From assembly GCF_949628215.1 (NCBI RefSeq), contig NC_134276.1:134292125-134356124 (forward strand): DNA of 64,000 nucleotides, given 5' to 3'. The notes under the pieces were generated by a model. That model was not told where the DNA came from. It ran no database searches and saw only the letters and a program-made list of their open reading frames with translations. Of the stretch, positions 1-13,800 are shown one piece after another. This stretch comes from Phalacrocorax aristotelis. Lineage: Eukaryota; Chordata; Aves; Suliformes; Phalacrocoracidae. How positions within the stretch are numbered: the stretch's first letter is position 1; each line of letters starts with the position of its first letter. The position numbers were made by a program, and so were the translations under genes.

Positions 1-116
1 AAGAAAACAAATGAATATAATGAAGTTTCTAGTCTCTTTGGAAAAACAATGGATAGCCACCGAATTAAAAGAATTAAGAGAATACAAAATCTAGACTTGT
101 GGGAGTTTTTTTGCAG
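1..116 (+). CDS. TIPARP: TIPARP/PARP7-like mono-ADP-ribosyltransferase, third-last coding exon (5' part outside window)
   Basis: The frame starting at base 1 is open and encodes about 38 residues ending ...RIKRIQNLDLWEFFC plus the first two bases of an Arg codon. A GT donor (gtgaga) follows at 117. The RIQN-LW pattern is the usual lead-in to the catalytic ADP-ribosyltransferase domain of PARP7, PARP11 and PARP12. The exon is cut by the window edge, so its acceptor and the N-terminal zinc-finger and WWE regions expected for this family cannot be seen. Phase fits exon 4116-4267: AG plus G gives Arg. TIPARP is preferred over PARP11 because the downstream exons match TIPARP much better. Confidence 0.85.
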
Positions 117-3100
117 GTGAGATTATTTCTAAAACCAACAGTCTTAGGGTTGTTAATGGAGCATATCTTGAAGTCATGCAGCAGAAATATGTTTAATTGC
201 TTTTATTATTAATGAAAATATGTGTTACTTCTAATCTTTAAAAAATTTTCTTATTTGTCATTCCTCTGTATTCAGAATTCCATTTTCAGGACTATGCAGC
301 TTCTACTGGCACTGAAATGTAATACTTGTAGAAATACATTAGATGTAGATGTAGCACAGGTAAGATTGATGCCTTAAAGTTGTTCAGGACGTCCATGTGG
401 TAGATGCCTGTGATACTTACAGTGGAGTAAGGAGAACAAAAATAAGCTTTTTGTAAAATAATTCCATGACAGGCTTGTATTATTTTAATTTTTAGTGAAC
501 AAAGCAAATTAATATTTCTGGCTTTTTTAAATTTCTCAACTTTATGACACCTAGGACAGAATTAGATGTCCAATTAGCACATATTCATGTAATTTCTTTA
601 AGTTTAATGTGCTACAAAAGGTTTTTCTAAGTTCTCTCCTTTTCCTGCTTCATATTGTGCTGGCGTGGAAGAAGTAGGAAGTACCAAGTTGTGTTTTCAC
701 CTGTTTCTTAGTACCCATCTTAAGCAGTTGTATTTGACAAAAGTTAATTGTGTAGCCTCTAAGAAGGAGAACATATCAGATTCAGTTTTAAACATGTGTT
801 ACACTATTAAAACCAACTGAATTAAGTTAAATAATGAGGAAAAAACTAAACAAATGTATATTAAAAACTTTCATAAGTTATACGATTTTTTGAAAGATAT
901 GTAATTTATTGTTAATTTAAAGCTATATCATGAATACACATAAGGAAATGAATTTAAGTTCTTGGTTAAGAGAGCTAGCCTTCTCTTAATTGCAAATTTA
1001 TTTGGTTATATTTAGCTGTTTAAGTATTAAGGCTTATTTGGTTGGCATTGTGTTTCAACACCTAACTTTCTACAAATACGTTTCTGCAGAGGTGTATTTA
1101 TACCATCTTAACACCAATCTTAATTTTTGGGAATAGGAATGGCAACAAACTTCAAAGTAAATGTCCTTTGAGTCTCCAGTGTAGATGGCAGAGAGGGACA
1201 GGGGAAGACCTTTTTTGCTTAGCTTAGAAACTGATGTTGTTTGGAGAGCGTATTCGTTTTCCTGGCTAGTCAGAGAGTAGAATTCATGATTTAAAAACTC
1301 TGAATCTATGGATGCTGTGCTAGAATATTCTCAAGGTATGAAACTGAGAATGAGAATTAGAATTTCATATGTCAGGAGTATTAGACTATCACCATATAAC
1401 TAACTACAAAACAAGGTACTGGTGTACTAAAGTACCTGTATGGTATAAAAGTATATGGAGAAAAGTAATCTCAGTTTTTAAACTGTTTTCCTGGATCAAA
1501 AAAATACAGCTAACCATGAAAATTGCTAGAATAAGTGTATGCAATTGAGGCTTAGCTGCTTTTCTGCTGAGGGTAAAATACAGTCTTGGGAGTAGGTGAG
1601 CTTACACACACTTCTGAAGAAATTATTGCCCGGGAGTATATTACAAAGAAGTAGGAATTGCAGCATTTAAAATTCGCTAGAAGTTCTTCTGGTGTCCGAT
1701 ATGGGAAAGTGAAAGTAACAGACGATGAATCTTAGTCTAGCATATTTTAGTTTATGCATCTCAGTTTGGAGTTGTAGAGAAGTAGAGCAAGTAGAAAATG
1801 GTGTTTGGTCAGTGAGATTGCTGACCATCTTTAGAAACAGCTTGTGTGCTTGCATATGTGCAAAGAGCACATCTCTGGGTATTTAGTTTTGCTTTAGGCT
1901 TCTTTATCGAGTGAAGTGGCTATACGAGAGCCTTCTGAGTGGTGGATCAACTTAATTTTGTTTAACTGGATTAGCTTGTCACTGCTGGTGGAAAGTGCTA
2001 AGATGATGTTTTTTAGGATAGCTGGTCTCCTCAATTTCTGTTCTAAATCAACAAAAAGTCCAGCTGTGGCATTTCTGCATTCTGCAGAACTACCTTCCCA
2101 GTGTGCTCAGTATATTCCACTGCTTAGGAGGAACAATTGCTGCTTAAACTTTTGCAGTTTTGAGAAAGTGTTTTGTTTCATTGATGTTAAGGTCAGTGAT
2201 TAAATTTGAACGTTGCTTGAATGATTATTTACATCATTGTAGTGGTCAAAACACATTTGCCTGTTATAATAGTTCATATTAATGACTATTTTAAATTGGC
2301 TGGTTTTATGAAATCAAATGGTCAGGGATAGTGAAGGACTGTTAGAGAACATTTTTGGACAATTGATCATTCACCTTTTCTATAAATTTGTTCTGCTCCT
2401 GTTTCAAGAGAAGTTACTCTAGGCTACCTTTATACATTTTCAGACAGCAGCAGCCAACATTAGAGGGCTGCTGATTGAAAAATTTCAAATGTTCAGCGTT
2501 ACTAGCTGAACATTTAGCTCAGAGATGTTGCCTCACACAGGTGGTTTTCCCAAGATGCAGGGAATCTTGCTTGGCTCCTGGGTTTTGTTGAAGTGCTAAC
2601 AGAGTGGAACTTGAGTGCCTGGAACCTCTCTGCGTCTGACACAGTGTCACAAATTAGATTATTAGTGAAAGCTCCCAGATGCCCTTGAGATGCTACTGAT
2701 ATTCTTCTGATTTGGAAAGCAGTTGTAGTGGAAAAAAAAAGACACCAAAAGAAATTAAGTTGCCAAGACATAGGTATTTTAGTTTGCACTAAATGGAGGA
2801 GGAAAAAAAAAAGCTGAACAATAAAACAGAATAAATATATCTTTCAAGCTAAGTCCTGCAAGATTTTAACTTCTGTGAATTGTACTTATTTATAAATGCA
2901 TAATTACAATGTAATGCCATTAATATGACGAAGAATCGTTGCTGCCTTTTTCTTTGGACCTGGTTGATAGGACTTCCTCAGACTACATCTAAACTGTAGG
3001 CCCTGAGAATGCTTCCTCAATTCAAGTGTGTGCTCCAGTTCACAAAACTGCAGGGGAAGTAGGATACAATTCTTCTGTTCTTGTATACCAAGTGTTAAAG

Positions 3101-4115
3101 GACTCCTCCAAAATGATGGAAATTTGGTTCAAGTCCTCCATTGCACTGAATTTGAGCAGCAATTTGACTCAAATGCTCCTGCTTTTTATGAGGGTATCCC
3201 AATCACGAGACTTGCAAATCTTCTGATAAACCGAAGTATGTGCCAGATAAACCTAAGTATGTAACACAGTGCCCCATGCACTGTGGCTTTTACAGGAAGA
3301 AAATTCAGGTACGTAGACGAGAACAAAGCTATGATGCACTCTGGCTCGGTTTTGTCTGGGCAGTCAAGGGATCATAACTATGAACAGCTCAGTGATTTAG
3401 ATACAGCTCCAGAGTCAACTTTGTTATGGATCTTAGGAAAAGCCAGCTGACAAAAAGTCACTTTAAAAAGATTGATGGAAAAATACATGTGTTCTTTAAT
3501 TGAAAGTGTGCTATGGCCTTCTGCCCATGAATCTGTAATATAGGTTCACCTGTAGTATAAGTTTTGGTTTTTTTTCCAAAATTCTAGACTGATGTAACCC
3601 TATCAGTGCATGACTTGCCTCTTTTAGAAAGTAGGTGAACCATAATGAAATTATCATGTTGAAGTAATAAAGCTAAAAATTTAGGCAATTTAATTTTAAT
3701 ATTTCTGCTGGTTTACTTGTGTAATTATCATCCTCTAACTTTGTTATCCCTCCCACCATGCTATTTAAGTAGGTAGAAGGAACAAAATGGGAGAAAAATG
3801 CTGTTGTTTTCAATGTAGTAATTTTCTGCAGATACATTTTTAAACTAATGCCAAATGTTGATTAAATGACTATAAAAGACCTTTTTTCCTAATCTTGGAT
3901 AATTTCTGGAAACAGTCCACAGCATCCTGAAGTGTGTTATTTCTAAACATGTACCTTAAGAATTCTGATCTGTTTAAAAACTAGAATCATCTAGGCCCTT
4001 GTGAAAGTCGAATATATGGAGTGTTTTAGGTCTGTCCTCTCTGCAGTGTTTTCAGAGTAGCAACTTAATTTGATTGCACAGGTGTTTGTAATGCTATGTT
4101 GTGTGTTCTCTGTAG
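117..4115 (+). other. TIPARP-like intron, no gene seen
   Basis: AT-rich DNA between a gtgaga donor and a pyrimidine-rich acceptor ending tctctgtag. Only short random reading frames occur on either strand. I see no recognisable repeat family, RNA gene or extra exon. Confidence 0.75.
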
Positions 4116-4267
4116 GAAAAAAGCTCAACTAAAGAAGAAAAGAGGTGTCCCAACTATTAATGAGCAGATGTTATTTCATGGCACCAGTAACGAATTTGTA
4201 GAAGCAATATGTATTCATAACTTTGACTGGAGAATAAATGGGATGCATGCTGCTGTATATGGAAAAG
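4116..4267 (+). CDS. TIPARP: TIPARP/PARP7-like catalytic exon carrying the active-site histidine
   Basis: Bounded by a tctctgtag acceptor and a gtaggt donor. It encodes KKAQLKKKRGV...INEQMLFHGTSNEF...ICIHNFDWRINGMHAAVYGKG. LFHGTS supplies the His of the PARP H-Y-x triad, and the stretch up to YGKG is the first half of the NAD-binding ART fold. The enzyme transfers single ADP-ribose units from NAD+ to proteins; family knowledge places TIPARP in the nucleus as a target and repressor of the aryl hydrocarbon receptor. The exon starts and ends in split codons that match both neighbours (phase 2 in, phase 1 out). The frame running past 4267 is intronic read-through. Confidence 0.92.
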
Positions 4268-4709
4268 GTAGGTATTTTTGTCATATACAAGAGTTTGGTA
4301 AACTTAACAATTCAACAGTCTTAAGTGTTCCCTGTAGTACATTTTTTGTGAGGTACTCCCTGTGTTTATCCAAGAGCTGTTTAATATAGCTCTGCTTTTA
4401 CATCAAGTGTAATTAGGAAAGTTAGGATGCAGTAAGGAATGTAATTGTCACAACTGGCTGGTAGAACCAGGGAGCATGGGGAAGGGAAGCTGAATAAAGC
4501 AGTGTCGATCACAAGACAATCTCCCTATTAAAACATTCCCACTAAAAATATTTGGTCATGTTGCTATAATCTAACAATTTGGGAAAAAAAAAGGATTGCT
4601 AATGAACATAAAAGAATGGGCATCTTTCATCATCCTGATACCTATATCCATGCTCTAATAGTTAAGCTGTCATGGTAAGAATGTCATAAGATTTTTTTTT
4701 ATTTGAAAG

Positions 4710-5023
4710 GGACCTATTTTGCAAGAGATGCATCATATTCCAGTCGTTTCTGCAAAGAGGACATGAAGCATGGAGACACTTTTCAAATTCATGGTGTGAA
4801 CCTGCAGCCTCATCTGCATAGACCAGATAAAGTCATGTTTCTTGCTCGTGTATTGACTGGTGACTATATCAATGGTGATTCAAAATACATGAGGCCTCCT
4901 TCAAAAGATGGAAGTTTTGTGAACTTGTATGACAGCTGTGTGGATAATACCTGGAACCCAAAGATCTTTGTTATCTTTGATGCAAACCAAATCTACCCTG
5001 AGTACTTAATAGAATTTTGTTAA
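4710..5023 (+). CDS. TIPARP: TIPARP/PARP7-like last coding exon with stop codon
   Basis: Acceptor at ...atttgaaag, then codon G|GG and TYFARDASYSSRFC, with the Tyr of the triad in the YFARDASYS segment. Next come FLARVLTGDYINGDSKYMRPP and LYDSCVDNTWNPKIFVIF, ending NQIYPEYLIEFC and TAA at 5021-5023. The position of the polymerising Glu is hydrophobic in NQIYPEYLI, as in mono-ADP-ribosyltransferases. The ending resembles TIPARP, not PARP11 or PARP12, whose C-termini differ. It differs at several sites from the mammalian TIPARP I know, so a TIPARP paralogue is possible. No disruption is visible. Confidence 0.93.
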
Positions 5024-8000
5024 GTTTGAAAGGAGCTGAACTCAATATTGTGTCTTTCTTTGATGCTTTTGTTCTTTTGTAAAGATAACAATATAAAAAC
5101 ATGAGGCATGAAAGGAGAGAGGTGAAAGAAAAGCTAGCATATGTTTATGGAGGAGGGAAGCTATTAAACATTTAAGAGAGATTGCCAAACTGTTTTAAAA
5201 AATCTATAAACTTTACTAATGCATTTTTCAAACGCTTTACTAATGCATTTTTCAAATTTGAAGTTGCTTAGTGAGCCTTAAATACATTGGGCATTGTTAA
5301 GTTTCAAAGGCAAGATTTATGTTCTATTTTTTTTAAATATATGACAAGTATTTATTCCTGTGGTAGAAATATGCCTGTAACATAGTATGCATATGATGAA
5401 ACTAATCTTTTTATACGGATTGTCTGTAGAACACAAAAATAATGAAACCACCACCACCACCAATAGCCCAGGGAACTTGACTACATATGTGTGTATGTCT
5501 CTGTTCTGTAGTACACATTGCTTGTGTTTGGAGGTGTCTTAGTTTGGATTCTAAACCTACAGAAAAAAAATCCATCTGGAGAAAACTGATGAAGGAGCTA
5601 TAAAGTTCAGCGAAGCTGTTATGTGTAACTTTAGGTACATTTTACTGTAAGCTTCAATTATATACTTACAAAGCTTTAATCATATACTTGCAAGATTACA
5701 AAACACTTGCACTAGGATTTGAACTTTGTTTTTGATGGAAATTATGCCCTAAGCTCTTGCGGTTGTTCATTGGTATGTAACTGCTGAGCTCAGTGTTGGG
5801 ATATCAGCAGTGCCATACACCTTACTGAGTTCTTCCTCTATAGAATTTTTGCCGTCTTATTATAGTATGTGTGCGCATGCACTTATATTCAGGCTGCTGT
5901 GATTCTTGCCTGGTCAGGGTTTGAGAAGCATTGAATGCTTGTGTACTTGCTGTTACTGAAGACAACGTGTATATTAACTTATTGGAAATAATACAGTTGA
6001 AATAACAATGAAAATTTCAAAAGGTGCCATCATTTAATTTTTCAACACTTTAGTAGAAAGCTTTCAGTAACACTTGCATGGATCAGGTTTTCATAACTGG
6101 TATAGTTGTAAAGTTAGAGTATTTTTCACATGTAGAAAGAGCAAAAGAGACAGTATTTGGGTAAAGAACAAACTTAAGTACCTAAATACATGAAGAGCCT
6201 GAAGAGGGGGCTGTTACAGTGAAATACACTGAAATGTTAAACAATTTGCTACAAAATTGTGCCCTAGTGTTCTTTATTAAGGGAGCACTAAGGGACAAGG
6301 TCTAAGTGGAAGCCTTTCCAGGCTTCTTTTTTGGCTATGACCAGTAACAAATCCCTATAGAAATAGTATATAACTATGGCAGATATGATCCGTATTGGTC
6401 TGTCATGGAATTGTTACTGGACTTCTTTGGATCAAAAGCTATGTTTAAAATCAGTTGTATTTAAAAGGCATTGCAGCTGGCATGACCGGGTTTGCTCAAA
6501 ATCATATTAAACGTATGGAACTGGATGCAGAATATGACTACATATCTGGCATCGTAACTGAGAATGCAAACATCTCTTCCTTCTCCATAGTGCTGTCATC
6601 TTTGCCTGTCAGTGGATCTTGCACAAGTTGGCTGTATGTTTGTATTTATAATTTCATGGCAGCTTTTCCTTTTGCTTCTGTTCCTAAACCATTTAGGGCT
6701 AAGGTGAATTTTTCCTTTATTTTAGTGCAACAGGAAGTATGATCTCTGATCCCAGTTGGGAACTCTAGGTTCTACTGTTGTAGGCATGGTTTGTGTTTGT
6801 TTCACTACTATGTTAGCTGTGCAAAAGGCACATTGTTCCCCACATCGTATAAAATTTTTTATAGCAAATCATGCAGGGATTTTGTGTATTACTGGCCTCT
6901 TTTTATTTTTATACAGTATTCTACAGAACATAAATTCTCTGACACTAACAAATATATGTGCTGTTGTTTGTTTGATTTGGTCCGTTATTTCTTCTGAGGT
7001 CTGAACTGACTTTTTTAGTTAAGACGACTGAAGTTTCTTTTTTAGTGACTCATGGACGAATGGACCCTAATCTATACCAATCTTAGTGACTTGTCCAGTT
7101 TTTTGCGTGGTGGTATCTTGTTTACTAGTTAACTCACTTAAATTGAATAGCAGAATCTTAATCTTACCAAATCACTGTGTGACTCTAGTTTAAGCTCTTC
7201 TTTTAATGTACTGAACAGTACTCTTCAGTACTGTGCTGATGAATCTTGATACTGAAGGTATCTCTAAGGTAGCCATCATTTTGCTGGCATGGGGAGAGAG
7301 ATTATTATTGCAAGCAAAGTCCAGAACTCCACAAGTAGCCAATACAAGAAATAGTTGGACTTAATAAAAGGAACAGTGAGAGAGGAAGAGAGGAAAATAA
7401 TTTCTTGGACTACAGAGAATTAAAAAAAAGGGATTTGGTCTGATTCTGGGGAAGGAAACTTGCTATTTTCCATTACTATTTTATGTAGCAAAACTTCATG
7501 CTCCATTTTCTTTTTATGTCTGTGCAAGACAGCATGTCCTTCTCATATGTGTCTTGATTTGAGGTAAAGCTTTCTTACTAAATTGTTCTGGTGGCAGAAT
7601 GTTTTCACGTGGGCACAACACACCAGTAAGAGCTGATCTTATTTCTATATCATACTGACTGCCTCTGCCAGCTTGCTTTTTAGAATGGGTGTGTACTCAA
7701 TTATTGCTGAAAAGATCGCATTTCATCCAAAGCAGTTTGGGAGAGGGTCTGTCTTCAGTTTATTTATGGGGGCAGTTTGTACAAACTTCTTTTTTTTAGG
7801 TTAAGATCTGCAGAAACAACAGTTTTATTTTTTAATAGATGTCCCAGTATCTTCACATCCAAGCTAGATGTGAGATATGTAATATACCAGCTGGAGTGGG
7901 TGACTTAAATTCCAGGAGTACATAGGATGCCAGTTCAGCCGGTGATTTGAGGACAGCTCTGAGCCTTTTTAAACTATTATAAGCACACAAAATCATAGCA

Positions 8001-8560
8001 GGAAGGCTAAAGTGAGTTTGTGCAGTCTACATAGATGGAGATTACTTTCAGGAAGAAGACTCATCAGTCTGTACATCTGGTGAGCATGTCAGTCTTAAAA
8101 TTCCTTTAACCTGTATGTCCAGTGTTGTAACTATGATTATTTTTAGGCACTGTGCAAAACAGCAGACTCCAAGAACAGCATAGGTCTGCTCCAGTATAGC
8201 CATCTACTCTTCACAAGTCACTGAAAAATTGGGACTTATGGGTGGAATACTTTGTAATGTGTTTGCTTCTCCTGTGCTTCTGTTGCTTTTCTCAGCTGAC
8301 ACAGCCCTGCAGAGTTAGTGAGGGACTTTAGAGGCATAATCTCTGAGCCGCCAAAATAAGAATGTGGTTGCTTGGCTGCGTGGGCTTTTTTTTTGGGGTT
8401 TGTTTTTGTTTAACAGGGACAGAATCCACTCACATTGCTGATTAATTCACTGACTTGACTTCTGTCATTTACAGAGTAGAAAAGCCTATGTCAGCAAGCC
8501 ACACTAGAGTTCATATGTGGGTTTTTTTGCAAAAAACATATGCAAATGGACTGGGGAAGG
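5024..8560. other. TIPARP-like 3' UTR and AT-rich intergenic DNA
   Basis: The first kilobase after the stop is probably 3' UTR, but no poly(A) signal can be chosen with confidence. A 24-bp near-perfect tandem duplication lies at 5210-5257. Two overlapping + frames at 6455-6742 and 6756-7004 include a hydrophobic stretch but match nothing I know. The rest is unremarkable AT-rich spacer. Confidence 0.6.
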
Positions 8561-9720
8561 CTGGACTGGATCATAGGCCCCCCAGTTGCTGGCTAGTCCG
8601 TCTTAAAGTTTTCTGGTGAATATACGTGCACAGCCCAGGCACCCCAGAATTGGGGAAGACGCAGACTCTCCCCCGTGGTCCCACTCCAGTGGCGCTGAGC
8701 TCCTGGCTTGCCTGACTCACGCTGTCTACCCGACAGCTGGTTTTGGGAACAGACACTATTCCTGACCTAGTGCCTGGGGGTTAAAGAGCCCCACTGGCTT
8801 CAGCTGACATGGAGCCCCTGCTTGCTCCAGTCTCTGGCATCACAGGCCAGGAGTGCCTACTCCCTGGTCTGACCCCAGGAGCAGGCACCAAATTCCCTTC
8901 ACACACACAGAGGTCTCACCAGTAACTGGCACCAAGTCCTTGCAGCACATGTTCACATGGGACAGAGACTAAGCATACGTAGAGAGGTGTTTAAGAAAAG
9001 ATCTAATAAGAAGGTGAAAGCAGCTAGGCTGGACTGCAGTGATCAGGTTACAGGGATCAGCCAGACAAGTGAACTGCCCAGCCCTGTTTTACAGCCAACC
9101 TGTCCCACTTACATCCCTTGGCTGTCTACCCTGCTCTGTTACCCACCGCTTCCTCTTCCCCTGCGCATCCCCCACCCCAGGGGTCTCTATAGCTCTGTTG
9201 ATTCCCATACCCCTCTTAGTCTGGGGCCCCTGGTATGCAATATTACAAGTTGCAAAGTCCAAGCTGATCTTCCTGAAAGTGGCACTTGTGGTTTCTTGAT
9301 GGCCCATCAATCAGTGTGCAGGGTGAGGTTTGTTTCTTGCCATTGTCTCCATGTATTTTGTTCCTGGTTTCCCCCTTTTCGCCATAGTTTCCCAAATGAC
9401 AGGTTCCCCAGGTAGATAACCTTGCTGGAATAAACCTTAGCACGCTTTCATGTGCCCTTATCAATTGATATGACTGACCAGGTTTGGTTCTCATCCCTAC
9501 CTCCCTTATCATGTCAGTCAGGTTTGTGTCCCCATATGTTCTTGTTCATGGCTTCCTCCTTTTCTTCTTGTCCCTATTGCACTGGAAAAGGTCCTTGACC
9601 AAATACCCTTGAAGGAGCAGACACTCTCCTTCCATGTACCCTTACAGCCAATTGTGCCACATAACATGTCCTGCAATTCTGGTCCTACATTTGTCCTAAC
9701 TTGCAGATTTAGTTGGAGAG
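8560..9720. repeat. GC-rich block, probable unclassified old interspersed repeat
   Basis: Composition changes sharply from AT-rich to C/G-rich (many CCCC and CCAGG words) and fades back after about 9700. Frames reach 152 codons but overlap on both strands and show no conserved motif, as expected of open GC-rich DNA. A possible poly(A) signal (aataaa) lies near 9430, so a solo-LTR-like origin is possible, but no matching ends or target duplication were identified. I cannot name the family. Confidence 0.35.
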
Positions 9721-12700
9721 GTCACATTTCATTCCTATGGTAAAGAATGCACATAGTAGGATTGTTTGCAATGAGTTTTCATCCTGATGCCTGGACAAGA
9801 GACAGACAAGGTGAACACAAATACTGGGAGCCTGCAAGTTCTTTTGAGTGGATCTTTTAATTGTAAAGGACCCACTTGAATGTACAGAATTAGGAGAATA
9901 TTTGGGGTGTTGTGGAATAAGCAAGAAAAAGGCAGTGTAATGAAAAGAGGGTGTACAGCATGGGAAAAGGATAAAGAAAATAAACTGCCCATTCAGATGT
10001 TAATCAGCTCCACAGAATACTATAAAATGAATTTATTTTCCTTGTGTGCTTTAAGCTGTTATGAGTTTGATACTGCTGTCTTGTTCAGGATGGCAAACCA
10101 ACTGCTCCTGGCTTTTTGCACAGACATTTAAAGATTAATTTACAGCTACTACTTTTAGAGTCTTCTGCAAAAGAGATTGTGACTCCACTGCTAGAAACAA
10201 TAGTCTTAAGCTATGTTCTTCTCAGCTATTGACTTTGTTAACTAGAAATGTCATTAATTTCTGTATTTATATTTTGCCTGCCTATGGCCTTAGAATGACT
10301 TTGAGGATTTTTTGTTTCAGCATTTTCCTTTTTAGAAAAGCATCTTTTGCAATTAGAGAGGGATGAAAGAAGAATAAGAAAGGATAAACGTATCAGTATT
10401 TGGGGAAGCTGTTTGGCCGATGTGCTGAGAATGTGCCTATCAGGAAGACAGACAGTGGAAATTATATCATGTTTCCTATCTGAAATGAAGAACAGTTAGA
10501 TAAATTTCCTGTTTCAGTCTGCTAGCCAATAAATGCCAAATATTACTTAAAGGGAATGAAATAATATTTACACTGAAAGGCACAACCTTAAATGTTTCTT
10601 CTCTTTACTCAGGTTCCCCACTGATATGGTTTTCTTCCTTTTGACTAATGAAGCAATGTAATACATAACAGGTGGTGAGTATCTGACTTGTGTCCTGGAT
10701 TCATAAACAATATAAGGCAACACAAGGCCTTAGCCTGCTCACTTCCCTCTTTCTGTTCCCGCGCTCTGCTTGCATTCATGTTGTCATGAAGTGAACCAGA
10801 CAAAAGGTCTGCATCTTTGTTAAGAACTAATTTGGAGTGGGAAAAATGGTTCGGCTTAGTTACAGTGCCATTCAGTTTTATTTTCTGGCCTATGGCACTA
10901 CTGCATAAATAATATATGGCTCCAGTGTAGCTATCTACTGTCGACAAGACACAAAGGAAAATGGGAGAGGAATGTCAGGAAAAAATATAACATGAATGAC
11001 AGACGTGTCTTTGGCAGTAGCTTCAATTAGTGGTGGATTGTGCATGAAACAGTGTCAGTGGTAATGAAGATCTGCCACCTCAAACTTTGTCAGAAGGCCA
11101 TCAGGCTAAAGCAGGCAGAAGAGAGTTGAAGGGCAACAGCTGTACTCATCTGTGAGTACATGACTACTGATGTATTCGCAGTAGGGTTTTCTAATTTAAG
11201 GGAAGGATCACCTAATTACCTAAAACACACATAGAGAAAGACCGAGTTAGCTGCAATAGCCTTGTATAGGGCTTAAGACATAGGAATTGGAGTAGTAGTT
11301 ATAAAACGCGCTTGTGCTTCAACCTACTTACCTTTCTGTGCCTCATGTCGTATTTAATCTCTTTTATTTTTACAACACATCTGGAGTGAAGCTTGCAGCT
11401 GAGCTTGACTAGCACCCCAGATGACCTTTGTAATACACTAATGCAGTTTATTGTATCAAGTGATGTGTTTAGGTTACAGACCTGGTGGTGGCCAGGTAGC
11501 TAGTACATGTAATTGTTTTTCCCATCAATATCTTTGAGCTGGTGAAGGTTGTCCAAGAAAGTAATGCCAACTGAGAACAGTTGGTGTAAATTAGTCTTTC
11601 AAAGTATGATCAGCTGTTGGATACACTGTGCTATTATCTATGTATTAACTAGTGGAGTTACTTCTAAAAGGCTTTTTGTCTATAAAAGGGCTGGCTGACA
11701 CAAATACTTTCATCATAAATTTTCTGTTAACACAACTGTTGAGAATACTGTATCCCTGACAAAGCACTCTCAACTACTTACTGGATGTATATGAGAGTGA
11801 CTTAAATAGCAGCTCCAGACTGATTTTTTTTTTAAACTTTTAAAATTAGGTTTTTTTTAGAATAAGATATATGACCCAAAGCAATGGGATGAGACAAGGT
11901 CAAGAGATGGAAAACCTGAGGAAGAAGATAAATGGGACAAAAATGGTTACATAAGTGAAATAGTACATGTGTGTGCGTGTATACTGGGGCTGGGAAGCGG
12001 AAGCAGAGGGAACATAAAAATACTACTGCTTTAAATCTGTCCTTTAAAATTGTTAAACTCAATTTTAATGCGGCTTATCCTCCTGAATGTTCAACAACTT
12101 TATGTATTCCCAGGGGGGCAGAGTATTGGATGGAGAGTGAGGGGACCTGTAGTAAAATTTTAATCTCTTTTGGCACTTTGTGGTGAGGGCAGACTTACAG
12201 AAGTGGTACATAAATGATAGAGAATTGTCAGAAATGAGAGACGTAGCTACAGCACCTCTTCTAAGCACTGTTGTAAGGATTATGGAGGTAGCAAAGTATT
12301 GCTGTCTGCTGTAAGCATAACTGGCTTCTCATGGGGCCAACATGCTTCTGGAATATCCCCACACCAGTGACATTGCATTTGTCCTTTCTTTGCATCTCTT
12401 CCATAAGTGTGTGACAGCAATTTTACTGTACTTAACTGATCACTCTAATGAAAGGACCAAAATGTTCTGGTTTATGTTAATGAATCGGAGGAAACTGTCT
12501 TATTGCTCTATATCTTGCTGCTCTATGGAGCAATTGATTTCTGGACAGGAACTGTCTTCTGTTGTGTGCATACACTAGTTATTGCAATAGATCTCTGTCC
12601 TTCTTGGCCTTTAGCTGCTATGGTGGTAAATATGACTGATGTCCAATTGCACAATATGAACTTTTTCTGTCTCTTTGTAAAAAACATGTTTCTATCATGC

Positions 12701-13800
12701 ATGCTCATAAGGTGGTGAGTTTCTGAAAGGTTTTCTTTGATGCACAAAATCCTTCACTGAATAGTAGTCAACACTATTTATGAGAATTGCATTAGGGAAG
12801 ACAATATAGTTCTCTTTATAACAACTATTCATTTGAAGTGAAAAGCCCTGAGCAGAAGAGATGTGACTAACAGAGCTTATAGCTATCAGTGCGCTTCAGC
12901 TGGTTCTTGGCTGGAATCTATGTAATGCTTCATCACAGATTGCCAAGTTGTGGACAAAAATACAGAGTCTACCCCCTCAGCATAACTGTGGGGGAATTGG
13001 TAAGGCAGTATATAATTAACGTTGGGGTTGATCCAGGATACCTTTCCCTTAGGAGAGTAGATCAAGATTTTTAATGGCAGTATGTTTTTAAGACTGGCTT
13101 ATGGTTCAGCAGACTATATAATATTGAGTGAAATTAGAACTGTATCATGGCACAGACTGAGAGCAGAAGTCCACCTACTGCACAGCTGGCTCCACATCCT
13201 TGCAGTAAAACTTTCCAAAACAGTGTTTTTCTTTTAAAATAAAAATTCAATGCTAATCCTTTCCAGTTTCAGAGAAATATGAAGAGTGTGGCTGTAAAAT
13301 GTGATAGGAAAAAAATCAACATGAAGAACTGATTTGAATGTTCCTCTGGGAATGATGTGGTTTTTAATATTTCAGAAATGGGTTTGCTTAGCCATGAGGG
13401 AAAGGGATTGGAAGAGCATGATAGGCGTGAGCATGCACAAAGACTGTACATTAAGTATTAAAGGGAAAGGAATAGGTCACTGTATGTTTGATAGCAAATT
13501 TGGTTTCCTTTAAATCCACAAGAGGTAGAAAGTGCTGAGCTGCAATTGGGAAGAATGGATGTTGTCTCCTGAGGGCCAGGGCAACTCACCAATGTAGATC
13601 TTAAGTCCTCTTGCTTTGTAAACTCTTGATTTACATAAACACACCTGTTAATTAATGCTTTATTACTGAGCTGATGTATGCTCACATACAAGATGAACAG
13701 ATGCATCATAGCCAGCAGGATCTGAACCAGTGCAAAGGGGAAGTGGTGTGTGACACTGGTTGGTGACCTCCTTCTACAGGGTACAGAGGCACCCATCTAC
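9721..13800. other. Intergenic AT-rich spacer, no gene seen
   Basis: Only short unsupported frames on both strands. No coding exon, RNA gene or familiar repeat is recognised. Confidence 0.6.

Noticed and set aside
4096..4389. Reading the TIPARP-like exon as a 97-codon continuous frame
   Set aside because: The frame runs through the GT donor at 4268 into intron; homology stops exactly at YGKG and resumes at 4710.
6455..7004. Two successive + frames with a hydrophobic stretch, possible membrane-protein pseudogene
   Set aside because: No residue pattern matches a family I know. The frames are in different phases and the DNA is ordinary AT-rich spacer.
8957..9415. 152-codon + frame
   Set aside because: Overlaps several frames on both strands in GC-rich DNA, with no conserved motif, Kozak context or exon signals. 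Likely composition.
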